A stretch of 64,000 nt of DNA from Flavobacterium dauae (lineage in GTDB: Bacteria > Bacteroidota > Bacteroidia > Flavobacteriales > Flavobacteriaceae): the NCBI RefSeq assembly GCF_004151275.2, contig NZ_CP130821.1:2852001-2916000 (forward strand). Direction: 5' to 3'. A program made the translations under genes and the position numbers. Of this stretch, positions 26,505-34,547 are shown in pieces (the stretch's first letter is position 1; every line of letters begins with the position of its first letter). The notes under the pieces were generated by a model, which saw only the letters and a list, made by a program, of their open reading frames with translations, was not told the origin of the DNA and did not search any database.

Positions 26505-26552
26505 TTATCAGACTAACAAATGAGAGCCTAATCCAGCCGAGAATGTGAAATT

Positions 26553-26600
26553 TAGCAAGTTTCGGATTTTATGACAGTAAGATAGTTTAGACCTTTGTAC
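26553..26600 (+). promoter_or_regulatory. alkylation-response promoter box 1
   Basis: A 48-bp block shared with 27467-27514: TAGCAAGTTTCGG, A or G, TTTTAT, then a spaced AAG.TA...TTTA..CTTTGTA. It ends about 17 bp before the ATG of the AraC-AGT gene. The tail CTTTGTA resembles the -7 element (TAxxTTTG) of Bacteroidota promoters. Probably the self-activated promoter bound by the AraC-AGT protein. Confidence 0.6.
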
Positions 26601-26617
26601 TATAAAATTCAGAGACG

Positions 26618-27469
26618 ATGAACGAGCAACAAAAAATCAATTATAATCGAATTGCCGAAGCGATTGAATACATCAAAAGTAACTTCAAAAATCAACCAAA
26701 TTTAGATGAAGTTGCAGAACAAGTGCATTTAAGTCCGTTTCATTTTCAGCGTTTGTTTAGCGAATGGGCAGGAACGACACCAAAGAAGTTTTTGCAATAC
26801 ACCAGTGTAGAACACGCGAAAAAACTACTAAAAGACCATCATGCTACGCTTTTTGACACGGCTTTCGAAACAGGGCTTTCCGGTACAGGACGATTGCACG
26901 ATTTATTTGTAACCATAGAAGGGATGACACCAGCCGAATACAAAAACGGTGCAAAAAAACTTATTATCAACTACAGTTTCGCAGAAAGTCCGTTTGGAAA
27001 TCTAATTGTAGCTTCAACACCAAAAGGCATTTGTTATATGGCTTTTGAAGGCAATGAAGAAACGGCATATCAAAATTTACAAGCTAAATTCCCGAATGCT
27101 ACCTTTCAACGGAAACTAGATTTAATGCAACAAAACGCATTGTTCATTTTTCAAAATGATTGGAGCAAGCTATCTGAAATAAAACTACATTTAAAAGGAA
27201 CAGATTTTCAATTGAAAGTTTGGGAAACACTCTTAAAAATCCCAATGGGAAAACTTGCCACCTACGGTAATATTGCCCAAGAAATAGGAAACGTAAATGC
27301 TTCCCGTGCTGTAGGGACGGCTATCGGAAACAATCCCGTTGCATTTCTTATTCCTTGTCATCGTGTTATTCAATCATCGGGAAACCTAGGCGGTTATATG
27401 TGGGGCAACACCCGAAAAGCGGCAATCATCGGTTGGGAAAGTGCAAAAACAGGGATTATTGAAATATAG
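26618..27469 (+). CDS. bifunctional AraC-type regulator/methylated-DNA-cysteine methyltransferase
   Basis: The 283-residue protein has an N-terminal AraC helix-turn-helix domain (about 10-110; HLSPFHFQRLFSEWAG) fused to an AGT/Ogt domain (about 120-280) with the active-site motif PCHRVI (C247). It removes methyl groups from O6-methylguanine and, like Ada, presumably senses alkylation. The Ada zinc module that senses phosphotriesters is missing here but encoded separately at 28995. Confidence 0.9.
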   Translation: MNEQQKINYNRIAEAIEYIKSNFKNQPNLDEVAEQVHLSPFHFQRLFSEWAGTTPKKFLQYTSVEHAKKLLKDHHATLFDTAFETGLSGTGRLHDLFVTIEGMTPAEYKNGAKKLIINYSFAESPFGNLIVASTPKGICYMAFEGNEETAYQNLQAKFPNATFQRKLDLMQQNALFIFQNDWSKLSEIKLHLKGTDFQLKVWETLLKIPMGKLATYGNIAQEIGNVNASRAVGTAIGNNPVAFLIPCHRVIQSSGNLGGYMWGNTRKAAIIGWESAKTGIIEI

Positions 27470-27514
27470 CAAGTTTCGGGTTTTATACGCCAAGGTACAT
27501 TTTAATCTTTGTAA
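27467..27514 (+). promoter_or_regulatory. alkylation-response promoter box 2
   Basis: Second copy of the 48-bp block seen at 26553, starting right at the stop of the AraC-AGT gene and ending about 20 bp before the SDR gene. Two copies in front of two successive genes support a shared activator. Confidence 0.6.
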
Positions 27515-27535
27515 TAGATTTTTAAATAAAAAACA

Positions 27536-28288
27536 ATGCAAAGATTTAAAGGTAAATACGCACTTATCACAGGCGGAACAAACGGAATGGGTTTTGCCAC
27601 AGCCCAACAATTCATTAGTGAAGGAGGTAAAGTAATCATAACCGGTCGAAGCGCCGAAACGGTAAACCAAGCCGTAGAAAAACTGGGAGCCAGTTCTTTA
27701 GGGATCGTTTCGAATGCGGCAAATATGAAAGATATTTTCAGCTTGCCGGAACAAGTAAAACAATATACCGAAAACATTGATTTACTCTTTGTAAATGCTG
27801 GTTATGGGAAATTTGCATCGGTGGAAAGTGCAGATGAAACCCATTTTGACGAGCTGTTTGATATGTTGGTGAAAGGCACATTCTTTACTGTTCAGCAAGT
27901 ACTGCCGTTGATGAAAGGTGGAAGTGCCATCGTACTCAATACTTCAGTGGTTACGGAAATGGTCGTGCCACATTTTTCTGTTTATTCGGCAGCAAAATCT
28001 GCCGTGCAATCCTTTATCAAGACCTTTGCGGCAGAACTTACGGAAAAAAGTATTCGCGTAAACGGAATTAGTCCCGGATACATCAAAACCAACGGATTCA
28101 ACAACACGGGTTTAAGCCCTGAACAAATTGAAGAGGCGATACAAAGCATTGTTTCTACGATACCCTTCCAAAGATTTGGTCAGCCTTCGGAAATTGCTAA
28201 TGCCGTATTATTTCTTGCTTCTCAGGAGGCCTCATATATTCACGGAACGGAACTAACAGTAGATGCGGGAATTTCAGTAATAAAATGA
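27536..28288 (+). CDS. SDR-family oxidoreductase
   Basis: A 250-residue Rossmann-fold enzyme with cofactor motif TGGTNGMGFA near the N-terminus, the YSAAK catalytic pair, and the PG step RVNGISPGYIKT. Its substrate is unknown. The stop overlaps the start of the next gene (28285), so it is the first gene of a tight four-gene unit with the 2OG oxygenase, Ada module and AlkB genes. Confidence 0.85.
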   Translation: MQRFKGKYALITGGTNGMGFATAQQFISEGGKVIITGRSAETVNQAVEKLGASSLGIVSNAANMKDIFSLPEQVKQYTENIDLLFVNAGYGKFASVESADETHFDELFDMLVKGTFFTVQQVLPLMKGGSAIVLNTSVVTEMVVPHFSVYSAAKSAVQSFIKTFAAELTEKSIRVNGISPGYIKTNGFNNTGLSPEQIEEAIQSIVSTIPFQRFGQPSEIANAVLFLASQEASYIHGTELTVDAGISVIK

Positions 28289-28992
28289 TGAAGCAAAGAC
28301 TACAAAAAATAAATTGGGAATCCGTTGCCAATAATATGCACGAAAAAGGTTTCTCAGTAATCACAAACTTGCTTACAGATGAAGAATGTAACGAACTGGT
28401 ACAAAATTATACCCAACCAAATACATACAGAAAAACAGTAATGATGGAGCGCTACCGTTTTGGTTTGGGCGAATACAAATATTTCGACTATCCGTTGCCC
28501 AACATCATTCATCAAATCAGAACTGAAATGTATCCGCATCTAGCGCCTATTGCAAATCTTTGGTTTAAGGCGTTAAAAATGGATACAAAATTCCCATTAA
28601 ATCATGCTGAATTTTTAGAAGAATGCCATAAAAATGGGCAGCAAAAAGCTACGGTTTTAATTTTGAAATATGGTAAAGGCGGATATAATACGTTACATCA
28701 AGATTTATACGGGGAAATTTATTTCCCCATACAAACGGTCTTATTTTTGAACGAACCGGACAAGGATTATACAGGCGGAGAATTTGTATTAACGCAGCAA
28801 ATACCCAGAGCACAATCCAAAGCCATCGTGCTAAAACCAAAGAAAGGCGATTTATTGGTTTTCACTACCAACTTCAAACCCGAAAAAGGCAAAAAAGGCT
28901 ATTATCGGGTAAATATGAAACACGGTGTAAGTGAGGTTCACAGTGGGAAACGCTACACTTTGGGTATTATTTTTCACGATGCGACAAATTAA
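28285..28992 (+). CDS. 2-oxoglutarate/Fe(II)-dependent oxygenase
   Basis: The 235-residue protein has the double-stranded beta-helix signature: HQD (metal ligands H and D) in TLHQDLYG, a distal His in MKHGVSEV, and Arg in SGKRYTLGIIF for 2-oxoglutarate. It is known next to ada/alkB genes and often annotated as a proline-hydroxylase-like oxygenase. A repair role is inferred from context. Confidence 0.85.
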   Translation: MMKQRLQKINWESVANNMHEKGFSVITNLLTDEECNELVQNYTQPNTYRKTVMMERYRFGLGEYKYFDYPLPNIIHQIRTEMYPHLAPIANLWFKALKMDTKFPLNHAEFLEECHKNGQQKATVLILKYGKGGYNTLHQDLYGEIYFPIQTVLFLNEPDKDYTGGEFVLTQQIPRAQSKAIVLKPKKGDLLVFTTNFKPEKGKKGYYRVNMKHGVSEVHSGKRYTLGIIFHDATN

Positions 28993-28994
28993 TA

Positions 28995-29240
28995 ATGATA
29001 AGGCATTGTGAAATATCTGATCGCGATTTGCATCACAAACTCAGGCACAACGAAATTTGTTTTGGAGGAAATCTCAAACTGAAAATTTACGGAACTTTGT
29101 CTTGCAAATCAGGGAAACGAATGAAAAGGAATAACAGAGTTTTCTTCACATCAGAAAATGAAGCGATTGAAAAGGGTTTTCGCCCTTGCGGACATTGCAT
29201 GAAAGAAAAATACCAAAAATGGAGAAATGGATTTATTTGA
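28995..29240 (+). CDS. stand-alone Ada-type zinc-binding (metal-binding) module
   Basis: An 81-residue protein matching the Ada N-terminal zinc domain: C in LSCKSGKRMKR and the C..C pair in RPCGHCMKEKY. In Ada this domain takes methyl groups from DNA phosphotriesters and turns on the regulator. Here it is separate from the AraC-AGT protein, so the classical Ada is split in two genes. Confidence 0.8.
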   Translation: MIRHCEISDRDLHHKLRHNEICFGGNLKLKIYGTLSCKSGKRMKRNNRVFFTSENEAIEKGFRPCGHCMKEKYQKWRNGFI

Positions 29241-29835
29241 GAACAGTATAGACAAAACAAAAAATTGGCTGCCCAAAGATGGAATGGTTAATTATCATGG
29301 TAAATTGTTTGAACGACAACGAGCGGATCATTATTTTGAATGCTTGCTCAACACTATTGAATGGCGAAATGACGAAGCCATTATTTTTGGCAAGAAAATC
29401 ATAACAAAACGTAAGGTAGCTTGGTATGGCGACAAGCCATTTGAATACACCTACTCCAACACTTCAAAATATGCTTTGCCTTGGACTGAAGAATTATTAA
29501 CACTCAAAACCGCAATAGAAAAAGAAACAGACGAAACTTTTAATTCCTGCTTATTGAACCTGTACCACAGTGGAAGCGAAGGAATGGCGTGGCACAGCGA
29601 CGGAGAAACGGACTTGAAGAAAAACGGAGCAATCGGCTCCCTAACTTTTGGATCAGAACGGAAGTTTGTTTTCAAACATAAGCAGACCAAAGAAAAAGTA
29701 GAAATGATTTTAGAACACGGCAGTTTGTTGGTAATGAAAGACACCACACAAACACACTGGTTGCACCGACTTCCACCAACAAAAAAAGTAGCCAAACCGA
29801 GAGTGAATTTAACTTTTAGAACAATTGTGGAATAA
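29227..29835 (+). CDS. AlkB-like 2-oxoglutarate-dependent DNA repair dioxygenase
   Basis: A 202-residue AlkB homologue with the HxD motif in AWHSDGETD, the distal His in THWLHRLPP and the final RVNLTFR that binds 2-oxoglutarate. It reverses 1-methyladenine and 3-methylcytosine damage. It overlaps the Ada-module gene by 14 bp, showing tight coupling. Confidence 0.9.
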   Translation: MDLFENSIDKTKNWLPKDGMVNYHGKLFERQRADHYFECLLNTIEWRNDEAIIFGKKIITKRKVAWYGDKPFEYTYSNTSKYALPWTEELLTLKTAIEKETDETFNSCLLNLYHSGSEGMAWHSDGETDLKKNGAIGSLTFGSERKFVFKHKQTKEKVEMILEHGSLLVMKDTTQTHWLHRLPPTKKVAKPRVNLTFRTIVE

Positions 29836-29990
29836 AAAAGTGGTAGCTTACAAATATGTCAGCTTATTGTAACCTATCTCCTTTTTTCACTAACTTGAGC
29901 CTTCTAAAAATAGGCAAAGTTCAATAAAATTATGAAGATTTTATCGCTAGCAAATAACAATACATCATAGACATTAAAAAAATATTAAAA

Positions 29991-30380
29991 ATGACAAAAC
30001 TTGACCCAATGATTGCCGTAAAAGATGTGGAAGTGAGTGCTGAATGGTATAGAAACATATTTGGATTCAACATTACACACGGTGGAGACCATTTTTCCAT
30101 TCTAACGAATAAGGACAATGAAATTGTGCTTTGCCTACACGCTTGGGAAAGGGACGGTCACCCAACGATGAAAGACCAAAGTTTAACAGCAGGAAATGGC
30201 TTGTTACTTTATTTTAGAACTTCTGATTGGAAGAAAGTGAAGCGTAACCTTGAAGAAATCGAATGGACTGTTGAAGAAGAAATTCACCTAAATAAAAATT
30301 CACGCAGACAGGAATTCTCGTTCAGGGACCCCGATGGCTATTTTATAACGGTAACAGAATTTCACATATACGAAGGATAA
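29991..30380 (+). CDS. VOC-superfamily protein (glyoxalase/antibiotic-resistance-like)
   Basis: A 129-residue protein with the fold hallmarks VSAEWYRNIFGFN and FRDPDGYFITVTEF, closest in feel to glyoxalase/bleomycin-resistance proteins. Substrate unknown. Separated from alkB by 155 bp without clear signals. Confidence 0.8.
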   Translation: MTKLDPMIAVKDVEVSAEWYRNIFGFNITHGGDHFSILTNKDNEIVLCLHAWERDGHPTMKDQSLTAGNGLLLYFRTSDWKKVKRNLEEIEWTVEEEIHLNKNSRRQEFSFRDPDGYFITVTEFHIYEG

Positions 30381-30421
30381 AAAAACATCATACATCATCA
30401 ATCTAAATACATTTTTAAACC

Positions 30422-31021
30422 ATGCAAACAACATCAAGAACTTTTAAAATTCCGTTTTATACACTTGTCGTATTCAATATCGCACTCTTAACCGCTTTAA
30501 GTTTTATACTACTAAACGGCTCAAATGGATTTATGGACGCTGAAAGGATTAACATTAAAGACAAAACCGGAAAAAACAGAATCGTAATTTCCAATATGGA
30601 TAATATTCCGCCTCCCATCATCAATGGTAAAACATTTCAAAGGGCAGTTAATCCGGCAGGGATTATTTTTTATGATAAAAACGGTGATGAACGAGGGGGG
30701 ATTGCCATAACCGATAATGAAACCACAAATTTAAATGCTATAGCTTTAGACTATCAAAATGCCGATGCTATTGGTGTTCTCGCTCAGGATAATAAAGAAG
30801 ATAGTTATTTTAAAGCCGGTTTGATTATTAATGACAAAGACTTGTCTGGCAAACCAGGTCACAATATTAATAGAATTAACCTGATAACAGAAAACGGAAA
30901 TGCCGCTCTGATTATGAAAGATGCCAACGAGGTACCAAGAATTATCTTAAAGGTTGACAGTTTAGGGAATCCATCTATCGAAATGTTTGACAAAAATGGA
31001 AATCTTAATTGGAAACAATAA
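30422..31021 (+). CDS. membrane-anchored hypothetical protein
   Basis: The 199-residue protein has one N-terminal transmembrane helix (TLVVFNIALLTALSFILLN) and an extracytoplasmic beta-rich domain with repeated DKTG, DKNG and NGN turns (INIKDKTGKNRIVIS; GIIFYDKNGDERGG; FDKNGNLNWKQ). The family is not recognised. It is 42 bp downstream of the VOC gene, probably co-transcribed. Confidence 0.6.
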   Translation: MQTTSRTFKIPFYTLVVFNIALLTALSFILLNGSNGFMDAERINIKDKTGKNRIVISNMDNIPPPIINGKTFQRAVNPAGIIFYDKNGDERGGIAITDNETTNLNAIALDYQNADAIGVLAQDNKEDSYFKAGLIINDKDLSGKPGHNINRINLITENGNAALIMKDANEVPRIILKVDSLGNPSIEMFDKNGNLNWKQ

Positions 31022-31158
31022 AATCATTGTAGTATCAACAAAATAAAAATAAACAAAGAGGGAATCATGGAAGCTGAAAAACAATTTTTTTTCAGGTCGG
31101 CTTGTGCGTAATATACAACATACGAAGAACTATAAAAAATGAATCATAAGTTGCAATT

Positions 31159-31305
31159 ATGTCACTTCTAAGCAAATGTAAAAAAGCACTACCTAATTTA
31201 AAGGAAAATTCTTCTCAACAAACTTTACTTGAACTTAGAATTAAAGCGTTACAGATTGCCTTAAATTTGATTGAAAAAGCACAGTTAGAATCAGCAAATA
31301 ATTGA
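31159..31305 (+). CDS. shortened copy of the 63-residue hypothetical protein
   Basis: An ATG at 31159 opens a 48-residue frame (MSLLSKCKKALPNL...) that matches residues 16-63 of the protein at 25846. The upstream DNA still carries the old start ATGAATCATA followed by a 25-bp deletion that shifts frame, so this is a decayed duplicate that may still be translated from the internal ATG. It lies just before the second DUF4180-SUMF1 copy. Confidence 0.4.
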   Translation: MSLLSKCKKALPNLKENSSQQTLLELRIKALQIALNLIEKAQLESANN

Positions 31306-31409
31306 TAAAACAATGCTTCCACCATAATCAAACCGAAAGTATTGACGGAATGTAAAAAAATATGGACGGAAAATTGCACGCAAATCCACCACTACTCATA
31401 CAGTTTACC

Positions 31410-31423
31410 GTTAGCGAGCATTT
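31410..31423 (+). repeat. cassette-type core sequence before DUF4180-SUMF1 copy 2
   Basis: CCGTTAGCGAGCATTT, then the same GAGATTGAAATGG leader as copy 1 (there after CCGTTAGCGGGCATTA at 23637). The core GTTAGCG is kept at both places, so both copies start at a cassette-like junction. Confidence 0.5.
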
Positions 31424-31448
31424 AAAAAAACATACGCCAGAGATTGAA

Positions 31449-31811
31449 ATGGAAATAAACACACACGAGATAAATAATATAAAGATTGCTGAACTTTCAT
31501 CAGAACAAATCCTTATAAACAACATAGATGATGGACTGAATTTATTAGGAAACGTTTACTATCAAGGATTCGATAAAGTTGTCATTCATCAAAAAAATAT
31601 TACTCCAGACTTTTTTGAACTCAAAAATCGAATGGCGGGAGAAATCCTTCAAAAATTTTCAACTTATCGTGTTCAATTGGCTATTGTGGGGGATTTTTCG
31701 ACATTCAACAGCAAGAGCCTAAAAGATTTCATATATGAAAGCAATAAGGAAAACCAAATTAGCTTTGTTTCATCAACGAATGAAGCATTTACAAAATTAT
31801 CAGGGAAATGA
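31449..31811 (+). CDS. DUF4180-family protein, copy 2
   Basis: I start at ATG 31449 (MEINTHEINN), aligning exactly with copy 1. A longer frame back to 31362 reads through the cassette junction. The 120 residues differ from copy 1 at about nine positions. Coupled by an ATGA overlap to the SUMF1-like gene. Confidence 0.8.
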   Translation: MEINTHEINNIKIAELSSEQILINNIDDGLNLLGNVYYQGFDKVVIHQKNITPDFFELKNRMAGEILQKFSTYRVQLAIVGDFSTFNSKSLKDFIYESNKENQISFVSSTNEAFTKLSGK

Positions 31812-32500
31812 ATGTTACAAAGATAGACATAGAAGCAATTATTGCTGAGCAAATGATTCAAATTCCAAAAGGAACAATAGAATTACGTGATGACAGAATA
31901 AAAGAAAAATGGACAACAGAGATTAAATCGTTTTTCATTTTAAAATATCCGGTAACACAAGATTTGTATTTAACAGTAACCAATCAAAACCCGAGTACAT
32001 TTCAAGGCGGCAAGCTCCCGGTTGAAACAGTTTCTTGGATTGATGCAGTAAGTTTTTGTAACGCTCTTTCTGAATCTTTAGGAAAAGATAAATGTTATGA
32101 AATTGATTTGGTCACTGAAATTGTAACGCTAAATTCAGAAGCAAATGGATTTCGATTGCCAACAGAAGCAGAGTGGCAATTTGCTTGCCAAGCAGGAACC
32201 AAAGACATTAGATATGGAGTATTGAGTGAAATCGCTTGGTTTAAAGAAAACTCCAATAATCACACGCAAGAAGTCGGACAAAAAATGCCTAACGATTGGG
32301 GACTGTACGATATGTTGGGAAATGTTTGGGAATGGTGTACAGATATTTATGATGAAACTGTTTACGGCTCTTATCGTGTATTCCGTGGTGGTGGATGGTG
32401 CGACCAAGAAAGAAGTGTTATGGCGACAACTCGAAGAAGAAGTCATCCTTTCTCGTTCAAAATAGACGATTTGGGATTCAGAATTGTGAAGAATAAATAA
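31808..32500 (+). CDS. SUMF1/FGE-like protein, copy 2
   Basis: A 230-residue protein of the same fold as copy 1 (FRLPTEAEWQFACQAG, GLYDMLGNVWEWCTDIY, FRGGGWCDQERS). Here one Cys appears in RGGGWCDQERS but the second expected Cys is absent. The first ~54 residues equal copy 1 apart from one change, residues about 55-150 are strongly diverged, and the end is again near identical: a mosaic. Confidence 0.8.
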   Translation: MNVTKIDIEAIIAEQMIQIPKGTIELRDDRIKEKWTTEIKSFFILKYPVTQDLYLTVTNQNPSTFQGGKLPVETVSWIDAVSFCNALSESLGKDKCYEIDLVTEIVTLNSEANGFRLPTEAEWQFACQAGTKDIRYGVLSEIAWFKENSNNHTQEVGQKMPNDWGLYDMLGNVWEWCTDIYDETVYGSYRVFRGGGWCDQERSVMATTRRRSHPFSFKIDDLGFRIVKNK

Positions 32501-32513
32501 AAAACGACCCGCT

Positions 32514-34430
32514 AATCGAGTAGACGGCTCCGCCAGAAACTGACGGAGTGCGCCTCTCACACCACCGAGCGTACGGGTCACGTACTCGGCGGTTCGCAAA
32601 GAGATGGGTTAAGTTGTAAATGTAATTCAGTTAAGGAAACATATCCTCTTTTCTTCAAGCGTTGTAAAGTAATGGTAGTGCCTAGAATAGGACTTTGTGC
32701 TATTGCCCAACCGCCTTTCCGTGTTCTGCTCCAAGTGTAGGCATGGTCTTGGTCTACACCTAATCGAATCAGGTTTTTCCTTTTCCTTTCGGGTTTTTTC
32801 CAATGATGCCAAATGCAATAGCGCAGTCGGTTGCGAAGCCAACCATCTAAATCTCGTAATTTGCCCAAAATACTCGTGCCTTGGAAATAGTTCAACCATC
32901 CGCGTTGCACTTCTTTTATCTTGGCAATACGCTCTTCAAATGTGGCTGGTGTGGTTTTTCGGGTGATTGTTTTAAGTCGTTCTTTTAGTTTCTTCCATGC
33001 TTTTTCCGATACAATGAGTTGGTATTGATTTTTACTTCCTTTCTCGTACGTAGGTACGAATCCAAAACCCAAAATTGTGAAGTGGATTGGTTTTCTGATA
33101 CCGCTCTTTTCTTCATTTATAGTTAATTTGAGTTTGTTTTTCAAAAACTTTTCAATTACCACTCTTGTTGCCTTGGCTTGATTGTGGCTTTTGCAATAAA
33201 TACTAAAATCATCCGCATAACGTACAAATTTGTGTCCTCTTCGAGTCATTTCCTTATCCAATTGATGTAGTAAAATGTTCGACAATAATGGACTTAAAGG
33301 GCTTCCTTGCGGAACGCCTTTTCTTCTCTTTCGTAGATTTCCGTTGATTTTAATAGGTGCTCTGAGCCATTTGCGTATGAGTTGCATGGTAGCTTTGCAT
33401 TTCACTTTTTGATAGATTAAATTCAGTAATAAACAGTGGTCAACTTCATCAAAGAAGTTTTTCAGGTCAATATCCACAATGTGGTTTAATCCTGAATGGA
33501 TGTAATCCCGAGATTGTCCAACGGCTTGTCGGGCATTCTTGTGAGGTCTAAATCCATAGCTGTAATTACTAAATTCGGGCTCAAAAAGTGGTGCAATAGT
33601 TTGTGCTAAGGCTTGTTGCAACACACGTTCTGTAGTAGTGGGAACACCCAATAATCGAGTTTTCCCATTCCCTTTCGGAATTTCAATACCTAAAATGGGT
33701 TGTACTTGGTAGTTGCCTTGTTTGATTGCTTCAATCAGTTGTAGTTTCTTTTCAGAAAACACCTTGCGGAGCTCTCTTATAGAAACACCATCAATACCCG
33801 CACTGCCTTTATTGGCAATCACGTGTTCCAATGCTCTTTGAAGATTAAACGGATGTACTACTCTTGTTATCATTTTAGTTGTTTTTAACCTGTTTTCGTT
33901 AAGTAGGGCTACTATGTGTTCCGTTACCTATTGAAAACCTTTTTACGTTCAGTCCTTCCTTGTTTGTGAGACCTATGCGGTATCTATTCGCACCTCGTTT
34001 GCCCTCAAGTACTATGACCTCTGCTGACTTCTTGGCTTGATTAACTCGTAACCACCAAGACCTCCCCTGGTAAATGCTTTTTCCTTCCGTCTATCGCCGG
34101 TACATCTACATAACAATAATCTGATTTAATAGCATGTTCAGAACACTGTTTTGGACTTCGTATTGCTGTGGATACTCATCCTTATTGCTATGCCTCTTAT
34201 GTACTTTCTGTTCGTCGGTACAGACTTTTGCAGTCCTGCTTCCTTCAGTGCATACCTCACGATAAACCACCTTGCAGCTTGCTAACGATTCGGGGTTTCA
34301 ATCCGCTCGTAAGGGACTTGCACCCTCTGGAAAAATAACACCCCGAAAACTTGGTTCGTAAAACTAAATTTGTATTTTTGAACTATTTGAAAAGCTTTCG
34401 GGGTGTGTCCTGCATATGCAGGGCACACAC
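32514..34430 (-). mobile_element. group II intron with RT, inserted in an attC-like core
   Basis: On the minus strand the intron begins GTGTGTGCCCTGC at 34430 (or two bases further in; the GT repeat is ambiguous) and ends CTACTCGATT at 32514. A domain V hairpin (ACCGCCGAG-TACG ... CGTA-CGCTCGGTGGT, 32561-32593) and a domain VI with the usual CTACTC branch-point region are visible. The RT gene ends inside domain V, and no HNH endonuclease domain exists, as in class C introns known to invade attC sites. The 33874-34430 leader is the structured 5' part of the ribozyme. Confidence 0.85.
32578..33873 (-). CDS. group II intron reverse transcriptase/maturase
   Basis: The 431-residue protein has RT motifs (GIDGVSIRELRKVF, GKTRLLGVPT, FRPHKNARQAV, IVDIDLKNFFDEVDH, GVPQGSPLSPLLSNI), the catalytic YADD at about 219-222, and a C-terminal group II maturase domain (WLNYFQ ... 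RLRYCIWHHWKKPERK). It has no endonuclease domain. It serves splicing and mobility of the surrounding intron. A retron RT is excluded by the maturase domain and intron RNA. Confidence 0.95.
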   Translation of the reverse strand: MITRVVHPFNLQRALEHVIANKGSAGIDGVSIRELRKVFSEKKLQLIEAIKQGNYQVQPILGIEIPKGNGKTRLLGVPTTTERVLQQALAQTIAPLFEPEFSNYSYGFRPHKNARQAVGQSRDYIHSGLNHIVDIDLKNFFDEVDHCLLLNLIYQKVKCKATMQLIRKWLRAPIKINGNLRKRRKGVPQGSPLSPLLSNILLHQLDKEMTRRGHKFVRYADDFSIYCKSHNQAKATRVVIEKFLKNKLKLTINEEKSGIRKPIHFTILGFGFVPTYEKGSKNQYQLIVSEKAWKKLKERLKTITRKTTPATFEERIAKIKEVQRGWLNYFQGTSILGKLRDLDGWLRNRLRYCIWHHWKKPERKRKNLIRLGVDQDHAYTWSRTRKGGWAIAQSPILGTTITLQRLKKRGYVSLTELHLQLNPSLCEPPST

Positions 34431-34547
34431 AACGGTTTGGCAAAAGTGGCGGTTCAGTGCTTCGTATGACAGTTTTTCGTAAATTTGAAGTGTGTGCTTC
34501 GTATGAACATTTGTGGTTAAATCGCCACCTTCGCCAAGCCGCAAACC

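Noticed and set aside
32578..33873. Retron or diversity-generating RT
   Set aside because: The RT has a group II maturase domain and is flanked by domain V and VI; no variable/template repeat pair was seen.
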